Assembly: GCA_032358255.1 (NCBI GenBank)
Contig: JAULBX010000337.1
Location: forward strand, 62,001-126,000
Length of the DNA stretch: 64,000 bases
Source of the DNA: Heterotrichella gracilis
Lineage: Eukaryota > Sar > Xanthophyceae > Tribonematales > Xanthonemataceae
Direction: 5' to 3'
In this document: positions 25,969-37,762 of the stretch, piece by piece
Layout: each line of letters opens with the position of its first letter
Position numbering within the stretch: the stretch's first letter is position 1
The notes under the pieces: model-generated
The model's input: only the letters and a program-made list of their open reading frames with translations
The model's database searches: none
Told to the model about the DNA's origin: nothing
Position numbers and translations under genes: made by a program

Positions 25969-26509
25969 GACAAAAGCACTTAGCTGACACCTCCCCAAGC
26001 CTTCAACTCGGAATAGCAAACGGCAAAAACTGCAGCTTATAAGAATGTATATGCTAGAGTTATGGGCAAATAGTATTGTTGCACGCGGCCTGTGCAATGG
26101 ATACTAAGTTGTACGCTATAGTTGCAAAGTTTATGTTACAATCCACACCGAACGCATGCATACATGCAGCCCATACACTAATGTTTACAGTGCAGTTTTG
26201 CAGTTTTTGTGAATTGACGCCTTTTATGTCAGTTGATAGACTGCTTGCAAACAATTATAGCTTCTGTTTGGAGAGTTCCTGTGCAATATGCATGCATCGC
26301 TCAAACGGGGAGGGAATCCTGACTATTATACATCACAGTTTCGAGTGGCTGCAAAGCTATTTGTATGGTAGCACTCTGCATGCAAAGCTGTTTTATTCTC
26401 TCGCGTGTCCGCAACTCCGTCCCGTACACAGCGGCAATCATCGTCCTAAGTGCATATCGTAAACGTATCTCCCAGCGAACAGTACAGAGCAGCGTCTACC
26501 GGGTGCGTC
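25969..26509. promoter_or_regulatory. Divergent promoter region, histidine phosphatase / ISCU
   Basis: The 541-bp AT-rich spacer separates two head-to-head starts and must contain both promoters. TGCATGCAT palindromes occur near 26152-26167 and 26288-26297. No other motif could be assigned. Confidence 0.5.
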
Positions 26510-27509
26510 ATGTTATCTGCAACGCTGCAGAGGTCCTTGCAGCAGGGCAGGAGCGCAATAGGGCCTCAGCTTGCAACTGTGGTTCCAACCCTGCAGAGGT
26601 TGTACCACAAGAACGTAAGCGATAAATGAAGTATATGCACGCTGTGTGCTTGTAAACGAGGCTGTGCCAGGTTGCGCCATGCCTTCTGCAAAAGCACCCA
26701 CCTGACCCCAACTGCTTACTACTCCCCTCTAGGTCGTTGAGCACTTTGAGAAGCCAAGGAATGTTGGTTCCTTTGACAAGTTGGATCCAAACGTGGGGAC
26801 AGGGCTAGTTGGGGCTCCTGCTTGCGGAGACGTCATGAAGCTGCAAATCAAGGTATGGCAAACATATTCAATTGCGCCTCCCACTTGTGCACAGCAGGTA
26901 GGAGCTCACGGGCACGGGAATGCTGCTTGGGTCCTCTACTGGATGGCTGTGTTTATTTTACCACAGTGCTGGGTTGGTGGGTAGTGCTCCCATGTCCCTT
27001 GGCGTATCTGTGTCTCCTGGGGTACACTTTGTTCACTGGCTGTGGGTTCCTTCAGGTGGACGAGGAGGGCAATATCGTGGACTCGTGCTTCAAGACATTT
27101 GGATGTGGGTCAGCCATTGCCAGCAGCAGTGTTGCCACTGAATGGTGCGTGATTGTCTGTGTGCGCCTCTTGAGCGCTGGGCTGCTGGTTCCTCTCCTGT
27201 GTGCCTCTTGCAAACCTGGACAGTGGCACCGTGGTGTGTGTTGTCTTTGTGCAAACCTGGCTCGTCTTTGTTAATATATGAGGGCCACCCACACCTCACT
27301 CTGGGTACTTGTGCAGGGTGAAGGGCAAGAGCTTGGATGAGGTGGTGACTATCAAGAACAGTGACATTGCAAAGCACCTGAGCTTGCCTCCAGTCAAGCT
27401 GCACTGCAGCATGCTGGCAGAGGATGCCATCAAGGCAGCCGTCAAGGACATTCAGGCCAAGAGGGCAAAATTGGTTCCAGGGGAGGCAGCACAGGTGGCC
27501 ATGGCGTGA
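26510..27509 (+). CDS. ISCU: Mitochondrial iron-sulfur cluster assembly scaffold ISCU
   Basis: Four exons (26510-26614, 26733-26852, 27056-27144, 27317-27509) encode 168 aa. Residues 1-35 are a basic, Ser/Gln-rich mitochondrial presequence ending near LQRLYHKN. The scaffold core follows: EHFEKPRNVGSFD, GAPACGDVMKLQI (C66, with the D68 that lets clusters transfer), FGCGSAIASSS (C92) and LPPVKLHCSMLAEDA. The last contains the LPPVK chaperone-binding motif (128-132) and cluster ligand C135. All three ligand cysteines are present, so the protein should assemble 2Fe-2S clusters using sulfur from NFS1. The C-terminal ~20 residues (KRAKLVPGEAAQVAMA) extend slightly past the usual end. Phases close exactly. 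Confidence 0.96.
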
Positions 27510-28886
27510 GCAAGTGGGTGTTGAAGAAGCTGTGGGCGATCGTGGAGCACTGCCCGAAGCTGTGTTTGGCCAACCAACCTCAGCCTACGGATAGTTTGTT
27601 GAGACTCAATAGTGCATATACTGGGGCTGGGCACGTTCCAATAGAGCTGTGGTTGTCAGCAGCCACTCGAGGAACTTCAGCACCTTGTGTTATCCGTCGT
27701 GTTTTTGGGCAGGAATTGCATGGCCCTGGGGGGCGGTACTGCAAACAAGTTGTGACGTTATCTTTTGCACCGAATTGACTTTATGCAGGCACTGACCTGT
27801 GCAGTGTTTTGCTGCCAAGCAACAGGGTTGTGTTGTTATTAGCAGCATTGTCCAGTTTGCACCTGTCCTTGTGGGCCTTGCACAGCCCTCTGGACTGCCA
27901 AGAGGGTATTTTTCCACCATTCTGGCGCCGCTGTTATATCGATAACTCATCAACATGCAGGGGAAAAATTCTACTTAGATATTGTTCTTGGCTGGTCACA
28001 GCAAAGACGCATACATTGTGATGTTGTTGCCTTGTATTGCCAACGCGTGCTGGTGGAACCGTGCACTACCAGAGGGTCAGATACAAACTGGCTGAAAATA
28101 TATGTGTAGGTTTTACGAGTGTAGTAGGGCATGGCTGCAGAGGTGGAGGTTGTGGCTGTGGAAGGCCAAGACTAGGTGAAACGGGCTGTTTTGTGTTGTG
28201 AAGGGGTTGGGAGGTGTGTGGTGTGTGCAGGTTAGGAGTGCTTTGCCGATGGTGACTTAGTGCAGGTTCCAACTCCAGATGTTTGTGCAAGCTATGACAC
28301 CGTTCCCCTGAATATTACAGTATGTTGCAGTCACTTGCCATACCGTGACTGTATATATGTGCAATTTTATGCGTAAGCACTCACACTCAACACCAAAATC
28401 CCTGATTCTGGAAAATGAAGTGATGTCCCCTGTCGAGTACATTATCTTTGCCCACCCCTGCCCACTGGGGGGCAGCCCCGCCTGGGAAAAGCCAATGCCA
28501 CAACAGCTGTGCCCCCATAGTGCCTCCTACAGCCCCACACGCGAGCCTGCAACGCAAAACACTTGATTGCTGCCGGCAGCGCCCTCTCCTGCATAGCCAT
28601 GCCAATGCACATGCTGCTGTCACCCCCATCACAGCCTGCTACAGCGCATAGGTGCCTGCAATCACCCACCGCATTCAGCGACTCCTGCAACGCAGCCACA
28701 TGCGTGTGCATGGCGCCATCAGCACCAGTCCCCCTGCCCAATGGCGCCGCCCCGCGCACATGTGCTTTGCCGTCCGGCCCATCACCGCCTCCCTCAATGC
28801 ACCCATGCGCTCGCCGCCGCCAGGTCCATCCCTGCCCTACCCCAACCACAGAGCCATGCGCATGCTCCTTGCAAGCCCCAAGCCCA
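27510..28886. other. Convergent spacer, ISCU / M16 peptidase
   Basis: Holds both 3' UTRs. The right part (28440-28886) is as GC-rich as exons and has a 135-codon minus-strand open frame (28442-28849). It lies just past the M16 stop and has no recognised similarity. It could be a GC-rich 3' UTR or an alternative 3' exon; nothing further can be supported. Confidence 0.45.
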
Positions 28887-31800
28887 TCAGCGCCTCTTGC
28901 AGCGCAGCAACGCGTATGCGCCGGCAGCAGTCAGCGCCACTGCGGTGACACCCAGCGCCGCGTAGCGAGCCGAGGGCGGCATGGCTGCGGCCGCCAGCAC
29001 CGCCCGCTGCCACAGGGGCGGGCGGGGCATGAGCGTAATGGCGGTGTAGCGGGACCTGCGCAGGAAGGTGGGGATTTGTCATTTGGAATTTGAGACAAAG
29101 TTCTGTGGTGGCGGGAAATGCGTCTGGAGGGCATGTATGTGCTGAAACGCAGTGCACATGAGCCCATTAGCAGGCGCGACGAGGAGTGACTGAGCCACAG
29201 GGCATGGTGTCCACTCCTTGATAAAATGCATGTCTACATGTCCCCGCCCTGCATGTGCATTCCCTGATTGATGCTCCACATGTATCCTGAATGGTCCTTG
29301 ATGCGTGCCATGTGAGGCATCGATCAGGGGCCCATGGCGAGCACCTCCCACAGTCCATGCAAGCGCCATGGTGTCGATGATTGCCGCCGCGATTGCCTAG
29401 CGCAGCTCTGACATATGCACCCTGCCCACAAATATCCATTTTCTTTGCTTTACTTGTTGTTTTATTCATAACTATTCCCTTGGTTATTTTATACATTTTG
29501 GTTTTCACGTGTTTATTCCTATCCACCCAACCCGCACCTGCATGGGTATGGCAGCAGCTCCCTCAGCGCCTTGCGCATGTTGTCTGGACCCATCTCGGCG
29601 CTCACCTTGGCGCGGGCAGCCAGCAGCAGGCGGTACACCTCGTCAAGGTCATCAACCTGCGCAGGGTGGGGGATGGTGGGTGAGTGGTAAGGAGGTCAAG
29701 GGGTGGTGGTGGTGAGGAGTCAGTGGCAGGGTGCATGGTGGGAGTAGGGAGTGGGGGGCCTGCATGTGAAGATATACCTGCACTCCTCCCCTAGCCATCT
29801 CCCTGTGGATGTGCTTTAGGTACCCGCCGAGCATCATCGCACAACAACCACAAGCGCCCTTCATACAACCCAGTACCCTCCATCGGCAAGTCTCAAGGGT
29901 ATTGGGCGAACGCGTTTGCAACCGGATGACGTTTGCAACCGGATGAAGGCATAAAAACAGGTTTCCCACCGCACCCACCTTCCTGTAGGTGCGCGACTGG
30001 TAGCTGCTGAGCATGATCTCCTGCCAGAATCCGTTTTCGTGCTGCTGGCTCTCCCACGCCTTCTGCTGCAGGTTCATCACCGTGCGAACCTCCTCGTCAG
30101 CCGGGCCCTCCTCCTGGAAGGGAAAATTCAGGCAAAATTAAGGAGGGGTGCGTGTGCCAAAGTGTATTTGGCAAACAAGAATGCGCTTTCCTAAAAAGAG
30201 CAGGCAACAATTTTGGGGGGTTGCAAAAAGACTTAGGGATTACGGCAAACACTGCTATTTCCACTGTTAGAATATATACTTTTGATGCATATCTCCCCAA
30301 TTCCCCCTCACCTGCAGCCTGGCCAGCTCATCCAGCGCCATCTCCACAAGCCTGTGCGCCTGCATCGAATCAAACAAGATATTTTAGGTAGACTTCAAAG
30401 GTAAACAAATAGACAACCAAGTATGCAGCCTTGAAAAGCATGTTCCTTTCTTAGAAAAAACGAAGGGTGAATCTTGCCTCCTTGTTCACTATGCCCCCAA
30501 CCTGCGCCGGGTCACAGCTGAAGCCAGATCAACCATGTCAGTTTCAGACCTTGTCAGTACATTTCACGAGTCCCATACATAAATATGCAGCCAATGCTTC
30601 AAGAGGCAAGAAGGGCCTTGCCCTCCAGTCCCCTATGTCCCCCAACCACACATGCTCCCCTACAAAAAGTTGCTATGCCCCCCACCATAGGTTCCGTACC
30701 TGCGCCGGGTCACAGCTGAAGCCGATGGCCATGTCTCCCCGGATGGTGCCCTGCCGGGACGGGGCCTCGGCGCCAAAAAATGGGGACACCGCCACCGTGT
30801 ACACCTCCCCAAACTTGAATCGCAGCAGCTGCAGGATCTTTGTCTCCACCAGCTTGCACATGTACTGCACCCACTGCGCCTGCTCCCGCCCCTGCACCAG
30901 GCTGATCTCAAGCGGGAAGGTGATCTGCGCCTGGGTCATGGGCATGATCATGGGCACCCTGCAGGAGGCCGATGAAATGATTGAAAAAGAAACTAGCAAT
31001 CAAATGACAGCCAATCTGCACCTGGGTCGTGGGCAGATCATTAGCACCCCATGAGAAGCCAGAAGAATACGATTACATGAGGAGACAACCTGGCATACAA
31101 CCTGGCCACCATATGAACGCATCCACCACCGCAAATCGCTACAAGAGTTACTGTTTCAAGTAAATAAAAACAATTTGAATTTCCAACTCAATACTTCAGT
31201 ACAAACGCATTCACTGGCACACTAACGTCACTACCAGGGCCACGCATCCCCCACTCACGTGACATCTTCTGACACCACGCCCTCTGGGAAGCTGAAGGGC
31301 AGCGCCGCCACTCCCGCCGGGTCCCTCCTGCCCTCCTCCATGCCTCCAGGGATGGACGCCAGGTATTTCTCCACCAAGGGGAGGAAAGTGGCCTCGTCGA
31401 TCTTGCCGGTGAAAACTAGGGTGAACTCTGCGGGGTTCTGGAAGGCGGCAGAAAAGTGCGCGCAGGCGGCGGCGGGGTCCACTGCGTCCAGCTCCTGGGG
31501 CGTGATGGGCTCAAAGTAGTAGCACCTGCGGAACGGGAAGGAATAGTTTATGGTGTGTTTCAACAGAGATTGTCAGCCAGGACAGAGCTGGTTGGCCCAA
31601 GCTGGGCAAAGCCGGCCTGTTGACCTGGTTCTAATTTGCCAGACTGTAAATTTGAATTGACTAGACTGCGCCATGTTGGCGAAACCATAGGCAATTACCC
31701 TGTTTGGTGGGTCCAAATTTGGAATACAGAGAGGCGCCAGCTCTATATGCACAGTTGAAAGGCAACCTCCCACCAATCCCCACCTGTTGTAGTTGATGAA

Positions 31801-34800
31801 ACGGACGCGGTTGGAAAACTGTGTGATGGGGTCCCGCAGCTGCGAGGCAATGTTATCCTTGGCAATCCTGCAGGTGGAAAGTGGCACGTTGGCATGGACG
31901 GTTAGCAATTTGCCTTAAAACAGCAGCAAACAGAAGTTCACCACGCGCTGAAATGGACAAGACATGAAGATGTATCTCGGCAGGGTGCTTTCTATGGCCT
32001 AGGTTGGTGTGGCCATGATTGATTGCTGTAAGGCCATCACCGTCACTATCGCCGGCAACTGGCACCAGTTGCGTCATCATCCCCGTCACCATGATGCAAT
32101 AATTGACATTGCAATTCCCCTACCTCATACACGTCACCAGCTCCCCTGGCTCTGTGACCTGCACGCTTGTTGTGAACAGCTTGTACACCAGCTGCAGCGC
32201 AGTGTCAAGGTCTGCAGGGGACTGGTCGCCTGCCAGGGTGCGCCAGTAGGCGCCCTCGTGGCACCGCACCTCCACCCGCTTGCCGGCAAGGATGTCCACT
32301 AGGACCTGGGATGACCAGGGAAGTGACTCAAGAAAGGATTGTGGCATACCCAGCATTCACAATATTAAGGGCACGAGGTTGAGGGTTTGGAAATAGTGTT
32401 AAGGGGGATTGTTCACGTTGGACCCAATAGGTGCCATCAGATTGCTAGAGGATGGAATCATGTGACATGACCACACCTCCTCTTCCCGGCAAAGATGCCC
32501 ACCAGAACATGTTGAGGGTAACGCAGGGAAATGCTTCAATAATGGGGTATGGATTCACAGAATAGGGCTTAAAACTGGTGTTGAGGCAGCATTTTGTACT
32601 TCATTTCTTCGTGACAGAACCCCCATCAGTCCAAATTGGTCCACCTTTTCTCACAGTGTCCCATCCCCCCTACCTCTGGCTTGAACCCAAACTGTCCCAG
32701 CTCGTAGGCCAGCATCTCCGCCACCCCGCACGTGCGGAACCTGTCACGGGGGACGTCGCTCAAGCCACCAGTGGCAAACCCACCCATCAGGACCTGCAGG
32801 CAACACGGTGCAAAGGTCAGCAGCGTAAACCCCTAGCTAGGATTCTGGCAGGTTCCTGAGGCGACCGTCCATACCCTTTGCTAGGATTCTGATAAGCTTC
32901 AAGAGTCCAGTTATGGGTATTCCCGGGTGAATCATACAGCTACCCCATGCACAGCCTTGGCTACCTGTACATTGGTAGGACGGTTTGTAGCTGCCAGCAT
33001 GCATGCCATGTAGTGGGTCATGCCCCACCATGCAAGCAATATGTGCGTGTGTACATCAGGGAATATGATCGAGATAATGATCAGACATCTGTGCTCGTGT
33101 ATCTCACCCGCATGCAGCCGCTCAGTACCAGCTTGCGAGCATGCATTCAGCAGGCATGCACCATGGCTCACCTGATCATCCAAAAAGTCCGTGCACTTGT
33201 ACGTCACCCGCATACCGTTGCTCAGCGTCAGCTCGACAGCGCCCAGATCAGCATGCTCCCGCCGCCCCACAATGCTGCCGGGTTCAGGGTCGGTGGTCAG
33301 GACAGACGTTGGTATGTCGCTGCCCTCCCACGGGCCGATCGTCCCTGCCGCCTCCTGAGAAGGGGAAATGACAGAATACGCAAAAGCAAACAACATTTGA
33401 ATCCACTACCCATATATATATACAGTAGTAACTAGTAACAGCAACAAAGGAGAAAATACAAGAAAAGCTTCCAAAGTAAGTGATTTTACCACCTCATCGC
33501 AGGTGAATGAAGACGCATTGACCACTATGCAGCCCGTGCAAGTTGGCAAAAAGAAAGTGAAGGGCAGATAACCCTCCTGGCCGCTATCTCCCCTACCTGT
33601 GAGGCAACCCTAGCTAGGGTTGCGCGTAGTTTTTCCTCGCTCTCCCTCTTCCTGTGCTCCACCACCTTGACCACGCAGCTGCACTGCGTGTGGTAGTCAG
33701 CTGCCAGCTGGCGCAGGTCCTCGGGACTGATTTTGGGGACTAAAGTTTTGGCTAGCCGAGCCTCCATTTCCTGCATGGCCACATTGACAGTGATATATGC
33801 CCAAAGTCAGGGTTTGTGGAACAGAGATTAGGGTAAGGGGTTTAGGGTTTTGGACAGGCGGGCTTCCATTTCTTGGATGGCCGAAGGAGTTGCGGGTTGG
33901 CGTCGCCAACAGGAATGGGCCACCCTTTGGGAGGGTATCATATGATGTCCACACACAAGGGGGCCCGCTCGCTGATTCCATGCCAATGCATGATCCCGCA
34001 TACCAGAATGCAGCACCGCACCCACCTGCCCCACCACCAGCTCCGGTTTGAGGAAGTGCCTCACATACTGATCCCCACACATCCTGCGAGTAGCCCTGGA
34101 CCCGCTCAAGGTACGCTGTCGCAGTACCCTGATCCTAAGCCTCAAACCCTTCTAAGGAATAGTCAGCTACGAGGGCCATGCCCTGGCGACCCAAGCGCCG
34201 CCCCCCAGCACCCACCTGCCCCACCACCAGCTCCTGGTTGAGGAAGTGGCGCACATACTCATCCCGAACATCCTGCGAGTAGCCCTGGTCCCGCTCCAGG
34301 TAAGCAGTCTCCACGTCAGCCATGAGGGTGGAGCGGGCGATGGCCACCTCCCTGTCGCTGAAGCCATGCAGCCGCACCCGGGCCACCTCTGTCAGGAGCG
34401 CCTGTGTGGCGTGTGCAGGCGGAGGTTGACAAGGGACTGGCGGGGAAACAAAGGGGACTGAACCAAATCATGGAACTTTGATGTTGATGATTCTCATGGT
34501 CAGCTGTGACAGTGGAGATGGCCAACACCACCAGCACCCCACCATCACCACCCACCTCCAGCGCCCGCCTCACCGCCCCCGGTGGCGCACTCGCAGACAC
34601 CACCAGCGTTTCCATGGTTGCGCACAGAGGCTCCGAGCCTGCCATGGCCACATAGAAGGGGGGGTCCTGCTGGCGAGCCATCTTGAAGAACCTCGAGTTG
34701 AGGGCGGTGTGGAACAGCTGCGCCTGAAGGAGGACAGGGAATGCGTGATTACCTATCTACAATTACTTTACAGAGAGTTGACATTTATAGATGATTCCAA

Positions 34801-37364
34801 AAAATGGATACCTTTACAGAAAAATGATCCAAAGAAGACTATAAACCCCTTTTCTATTCACTGTTTTTTTACTACCACGCACCTTGAGCATGTTGAGGTA
34901 CTCGTTGGGTGTGCTGACCCGCTGGCGGGGGTGCTTGAAGGACAGGTAGATGGAGCTGCCCTGCGCCTCGCCATCGGTGAAAACGCTGATGCGCGGCTCG
35001 GTGTGTGGGGTGAGGTCGTGGCTGCGGGTGGGTGGGTGGGTGTTAAGGGGCGTCAGTGGCCATGCTGTGGGGATCATGGGCAATGCACATGTTGGGGAAG
35101 GTTCACGCGAGTGGGTGGGGTGCTGTCATGTATTGCCAGTGGTCAGAGACAATGGCAGGATCATTCTACCTAAATAAACTGGGAATAAGAAATGCTCACC
35201 CAGGCGCCTCGGTGACAGGCAAGCCCTGGGAGGGTTTGACCGATTAGGGGACGTGGGTGTTGGCAATGAGGCATGGGGAAGGTGGATGCTTACAAGACCA
35301 GTGGTTGAAGAAGATTGCTCGTTATTTACATCGATGCAACAAAAGGACACATCCCTGTCTCACCTGGGTGCCTTGGGCACAGGCAGCGTGGATCTGCTGG
35401 CCACCGGCTCCATGTGCCGCTGCACCAGGCGGGCCACCTCATCCACATCCTCAAAGTCGCCGGTCACCACAATGGCCATGCGCTCGGGCCGGTACCAGCG
35501 CTCATAGAAGGCCTTCACGGTGGCTGCGGGCACGTGCTGGATGATCTTCTCTAGTCCAATCGGCAGGCGGTCGGCGTACTGCGGGTGGTGGATGGGTATG
35601 GGGGGGGGGATGCGGGCTATGTGTTTGGGTGGGTAATGAGGGCATTCGTGCCAGGGCAGGGCTGGGTGGCGCAAGCCATGTAGGGCTGCTAGTCCTGCTG
35701 CATGGCTGGACTGCAAATAAATGTAACTATTGAAAAAACGACCTCCTTCTACAAAACAAAGAAAGAAAATCCTTGAATCCTTATTGTTTCCTTTCTTTTA
35801 AGTAGACACAATCCCTAACTTTGGGCGTATTAGCTGCCACCAGGCCCAGCAGTACCTTTGTGCCTTGCATCATCAGCTTCCAGTGCGCCTCGCCTGTGCG
35901 TCCACGCGAGTCCTTGCCCATGCGCCACTCCTCCATCACCGCCCCCCGCTCCTTCTGCAAGTCTTCGGGGGCGCACCTAGCAGGAATAGGGTTCAGTCTT
36001 TGGGTTTAGGGTTAATGGCGTAGGTTCCCTTGGGTGCGCACCTAGGGCGCCGCACAGTTGCAATGAACTTCGGTGTGGCAAGGATGTACTGATCAACTCA
36101 TTTTGAAATAACAAATGTCAGTAAACTAGTATACCCCTGGTAGCAGGTGACCTCGGAATGCCACCAGGATTCCCCAATTGCAATTTGAGTGAATTGCAGC
36201 TTGCGGTGGCGATGGGTTGCAGAGAGGGAGGACCGATAGGTGCAATGGGCCCCAACCTGATCTTGCAGGCAAACTCGGCAAGCACTGCCAGTGCTTTATC
36301 CAGAGCTCCATCCTTGTCCAGGGCCCCAGCCTCGTCGATGGGCACCAGCAGCTCATACACTGTCTCATCTGCAGACGTGTATGCGTTCTGACAGGGCCCA
36401 AACTCGGCACCGATGCTCTCCAGGAACTTGACGATGTCATGGTTGCTGTAGGTCTGCATGCGGATGAGTGGGTGGGTGTCGTGTTTGGATGACTACAGAG
36501 CACACCTAGAGTGTGTACATACACGCTGCCTATGATTTAGTATGCGTGCGCGGCCATGTCATTCTCGGTGGCCATGGCCAAGCCAACATGCACTCTGGAC
36601 GTCAGGGTGCTCGCTCGCTTCCAGCGAGGTTGCACGCCACTCCAGAGCGCAAGCCCATGCAGGCAGATGTGCATATGCCCCATGTCAACACTCACTGTTG
36701 CCGTGAAAGGCAAGGCGCTGCACACGATCACTCTCAGTGCCCTTGGCCAAAGCCAACAACCGGAGTGCACCCAACTCTGAATATGACCATGTACATGCAT
36801 GCCCATGCCAACAAGAGTTCACGCCCGGGTGTCACTCAGAGTGCCTCGTGGTGGGTTGCAGGCAGTGCCTTTAGTCATTCTGAGGCCATGTCACATATCA
36901 CCTCTGTTGCGTTGAAGGCCAGATGCTCAACTATGTGCGCCACTCCTCGCTCCTCATCCTCCTCGTACACAGACCCAACCTTCACAGCAAGTGCTATGGC
37001 TGCCCTGGCTTTGGGCCTATGGCACCTCCGAACGTACCACCTGCATGGTACCCCATGGGTGAGTGAATGGGCAAGGCAACAAGATGAATGGTTGGGTGCC
37101 CCATCACATGATACAATGCATAAAACTGCAACCCAATCCTACACGGTTGCTGTCCTTGCGTGCTGGGCGACAACGGCTGTGCAACCTGTGTGCCCACACA
37201 CATCAGACGTTTCGCATGCATGCAACATTGTGTGACACATGTTTGACGTACGTCAACCCGTTGCTGCACACTCCATGTTTCAAGTCGGCGGGTCCAAGTG
37301 GCAGGGGCTCATTGAACTGCTCGTCTGAAAGCTGAACAGGCTCTAACCTATCAAGTACTGGCAT
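28887..37364 (-). CDS. Peptidase M16 family zinc metallopeptidase with C-terminal membrane anchor
   Basis: Nineteen exons (37364-37252, 37040-36902, 36453-36257, 35976-35856, 35578-35364, 35021-34883, 34723-34556, 34401-34216, 33770-33597, 33354-33172, 32793-32674, 32305-32124, 31867-31784, 31525-31259, 30958-30700, 30359-30312, 30113-29979, 29656-29538, 29055-28887) sum to 1005 codons in phase. The zinc-binding HIVEH motif is at about residues 73-77, and the downstream acidic ligand region is KERGAVMEEW (around 158-167). It follows the plant family of Arabidopsis At5g56730 very closely (FLESIGAEFGPCQNA, RLPIGLEKIIQHVPAATVK, ALQLVYKLFTTSV). The second, non-catalytic half is present too. The C-terminus YTAITLMPR is followed by an Ala/Leu-rich helix and a basic end (LLRCKRR), so it is probably tail-anchored in an organelle membrane. 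Substrate unknown. The start is the first ATG of exon 1. Confidence 0.93.
29913..29946. repeat. Two exact 17-bp tandem copies in an M16 intron
   Basis: CGTTTGCAACCGGATGA occurs at 29913-29929 and again at 29930-29946, inside the intron between exons 18 and 17. A recent slippage or duplication event; no function implied. Confidence 0.85.
33738..33890 (-). repeat. Exon 9 5' end duplicated into intron 8 of the M16 gene
   Basis: The acceptor region and first codons of exon 9 (about 33738-33790, EMEARLAKTL) recur at about 33837-33890 (EMEARLSKTL), roughly 99 bp upstream in the transcript. This is a second, separate boundary duplication in the same intron. Confidence 0.75.
34017..34308 (-). repeat. 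Exon 8 3' end and donor duplicated into intron 8 of the M16 gene
   Basis: The stretch 34208-34308, covering the end of real exon 8 and its donor, is repeated with high but imperfect identity at 34017-34117 inside the following intron, 191 bp away. The copy still looks like exon plus donor but is not needed to keep phase. It reads as a decaying tandem duplicate. Confidence 0.8.
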
Positions 37365-37762
37365 TGCACCGAATGACTTGGTGCATGGACAGCTAGTCGA
37401 GGCAGTGCAACCCACACAATGAAAGCTGGTTATTTCGTATATCTCGGTTTATAACTACAAGGTATTGCAAAGGTGTATGTTCAACCTGTGCCCATGTCTT
37501 GCTCCTATAAAGACCGAGTTTGTTTCACGGACGCCACTGCCCTCTTTGGTCTGACTCACGGGGAGTCGAGGCCTTTGCCCTAACCTTGCTGATACAAATA
37601 TCTTAACTGTTGGCAACAGCCTTTCACCTTTATCCTATTGGCTTAGCAAGCTCAAGACCGCTAGTGCACCAACATACCGCATCCTTGCATTCTAAGTTGG
37701 CATCACACCATGCAAGTACCCAAGTCCCTTGTGAGGCGCCACAGTATGTGTAGTCGCACACC
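37365..37762. promoter_or_regulatory. Divergent promoter, M16 peptidase / bromodomain gene
   Basis: Only 398 bp separate the two starts, so the promoters must overlap or abut. AT-rich segments lie at 37430-37460 and 37605-37640. No specific binding motif is assigned. Confidence 0.5.

Noticed and set aside
28442-28849. A 135-codon minus-strand frame just past the M16 stop
   Set aside because: GC-rich but without similarity; the M16 family ends at the basic tip encoded near 28890, so an extra domain is not expected.
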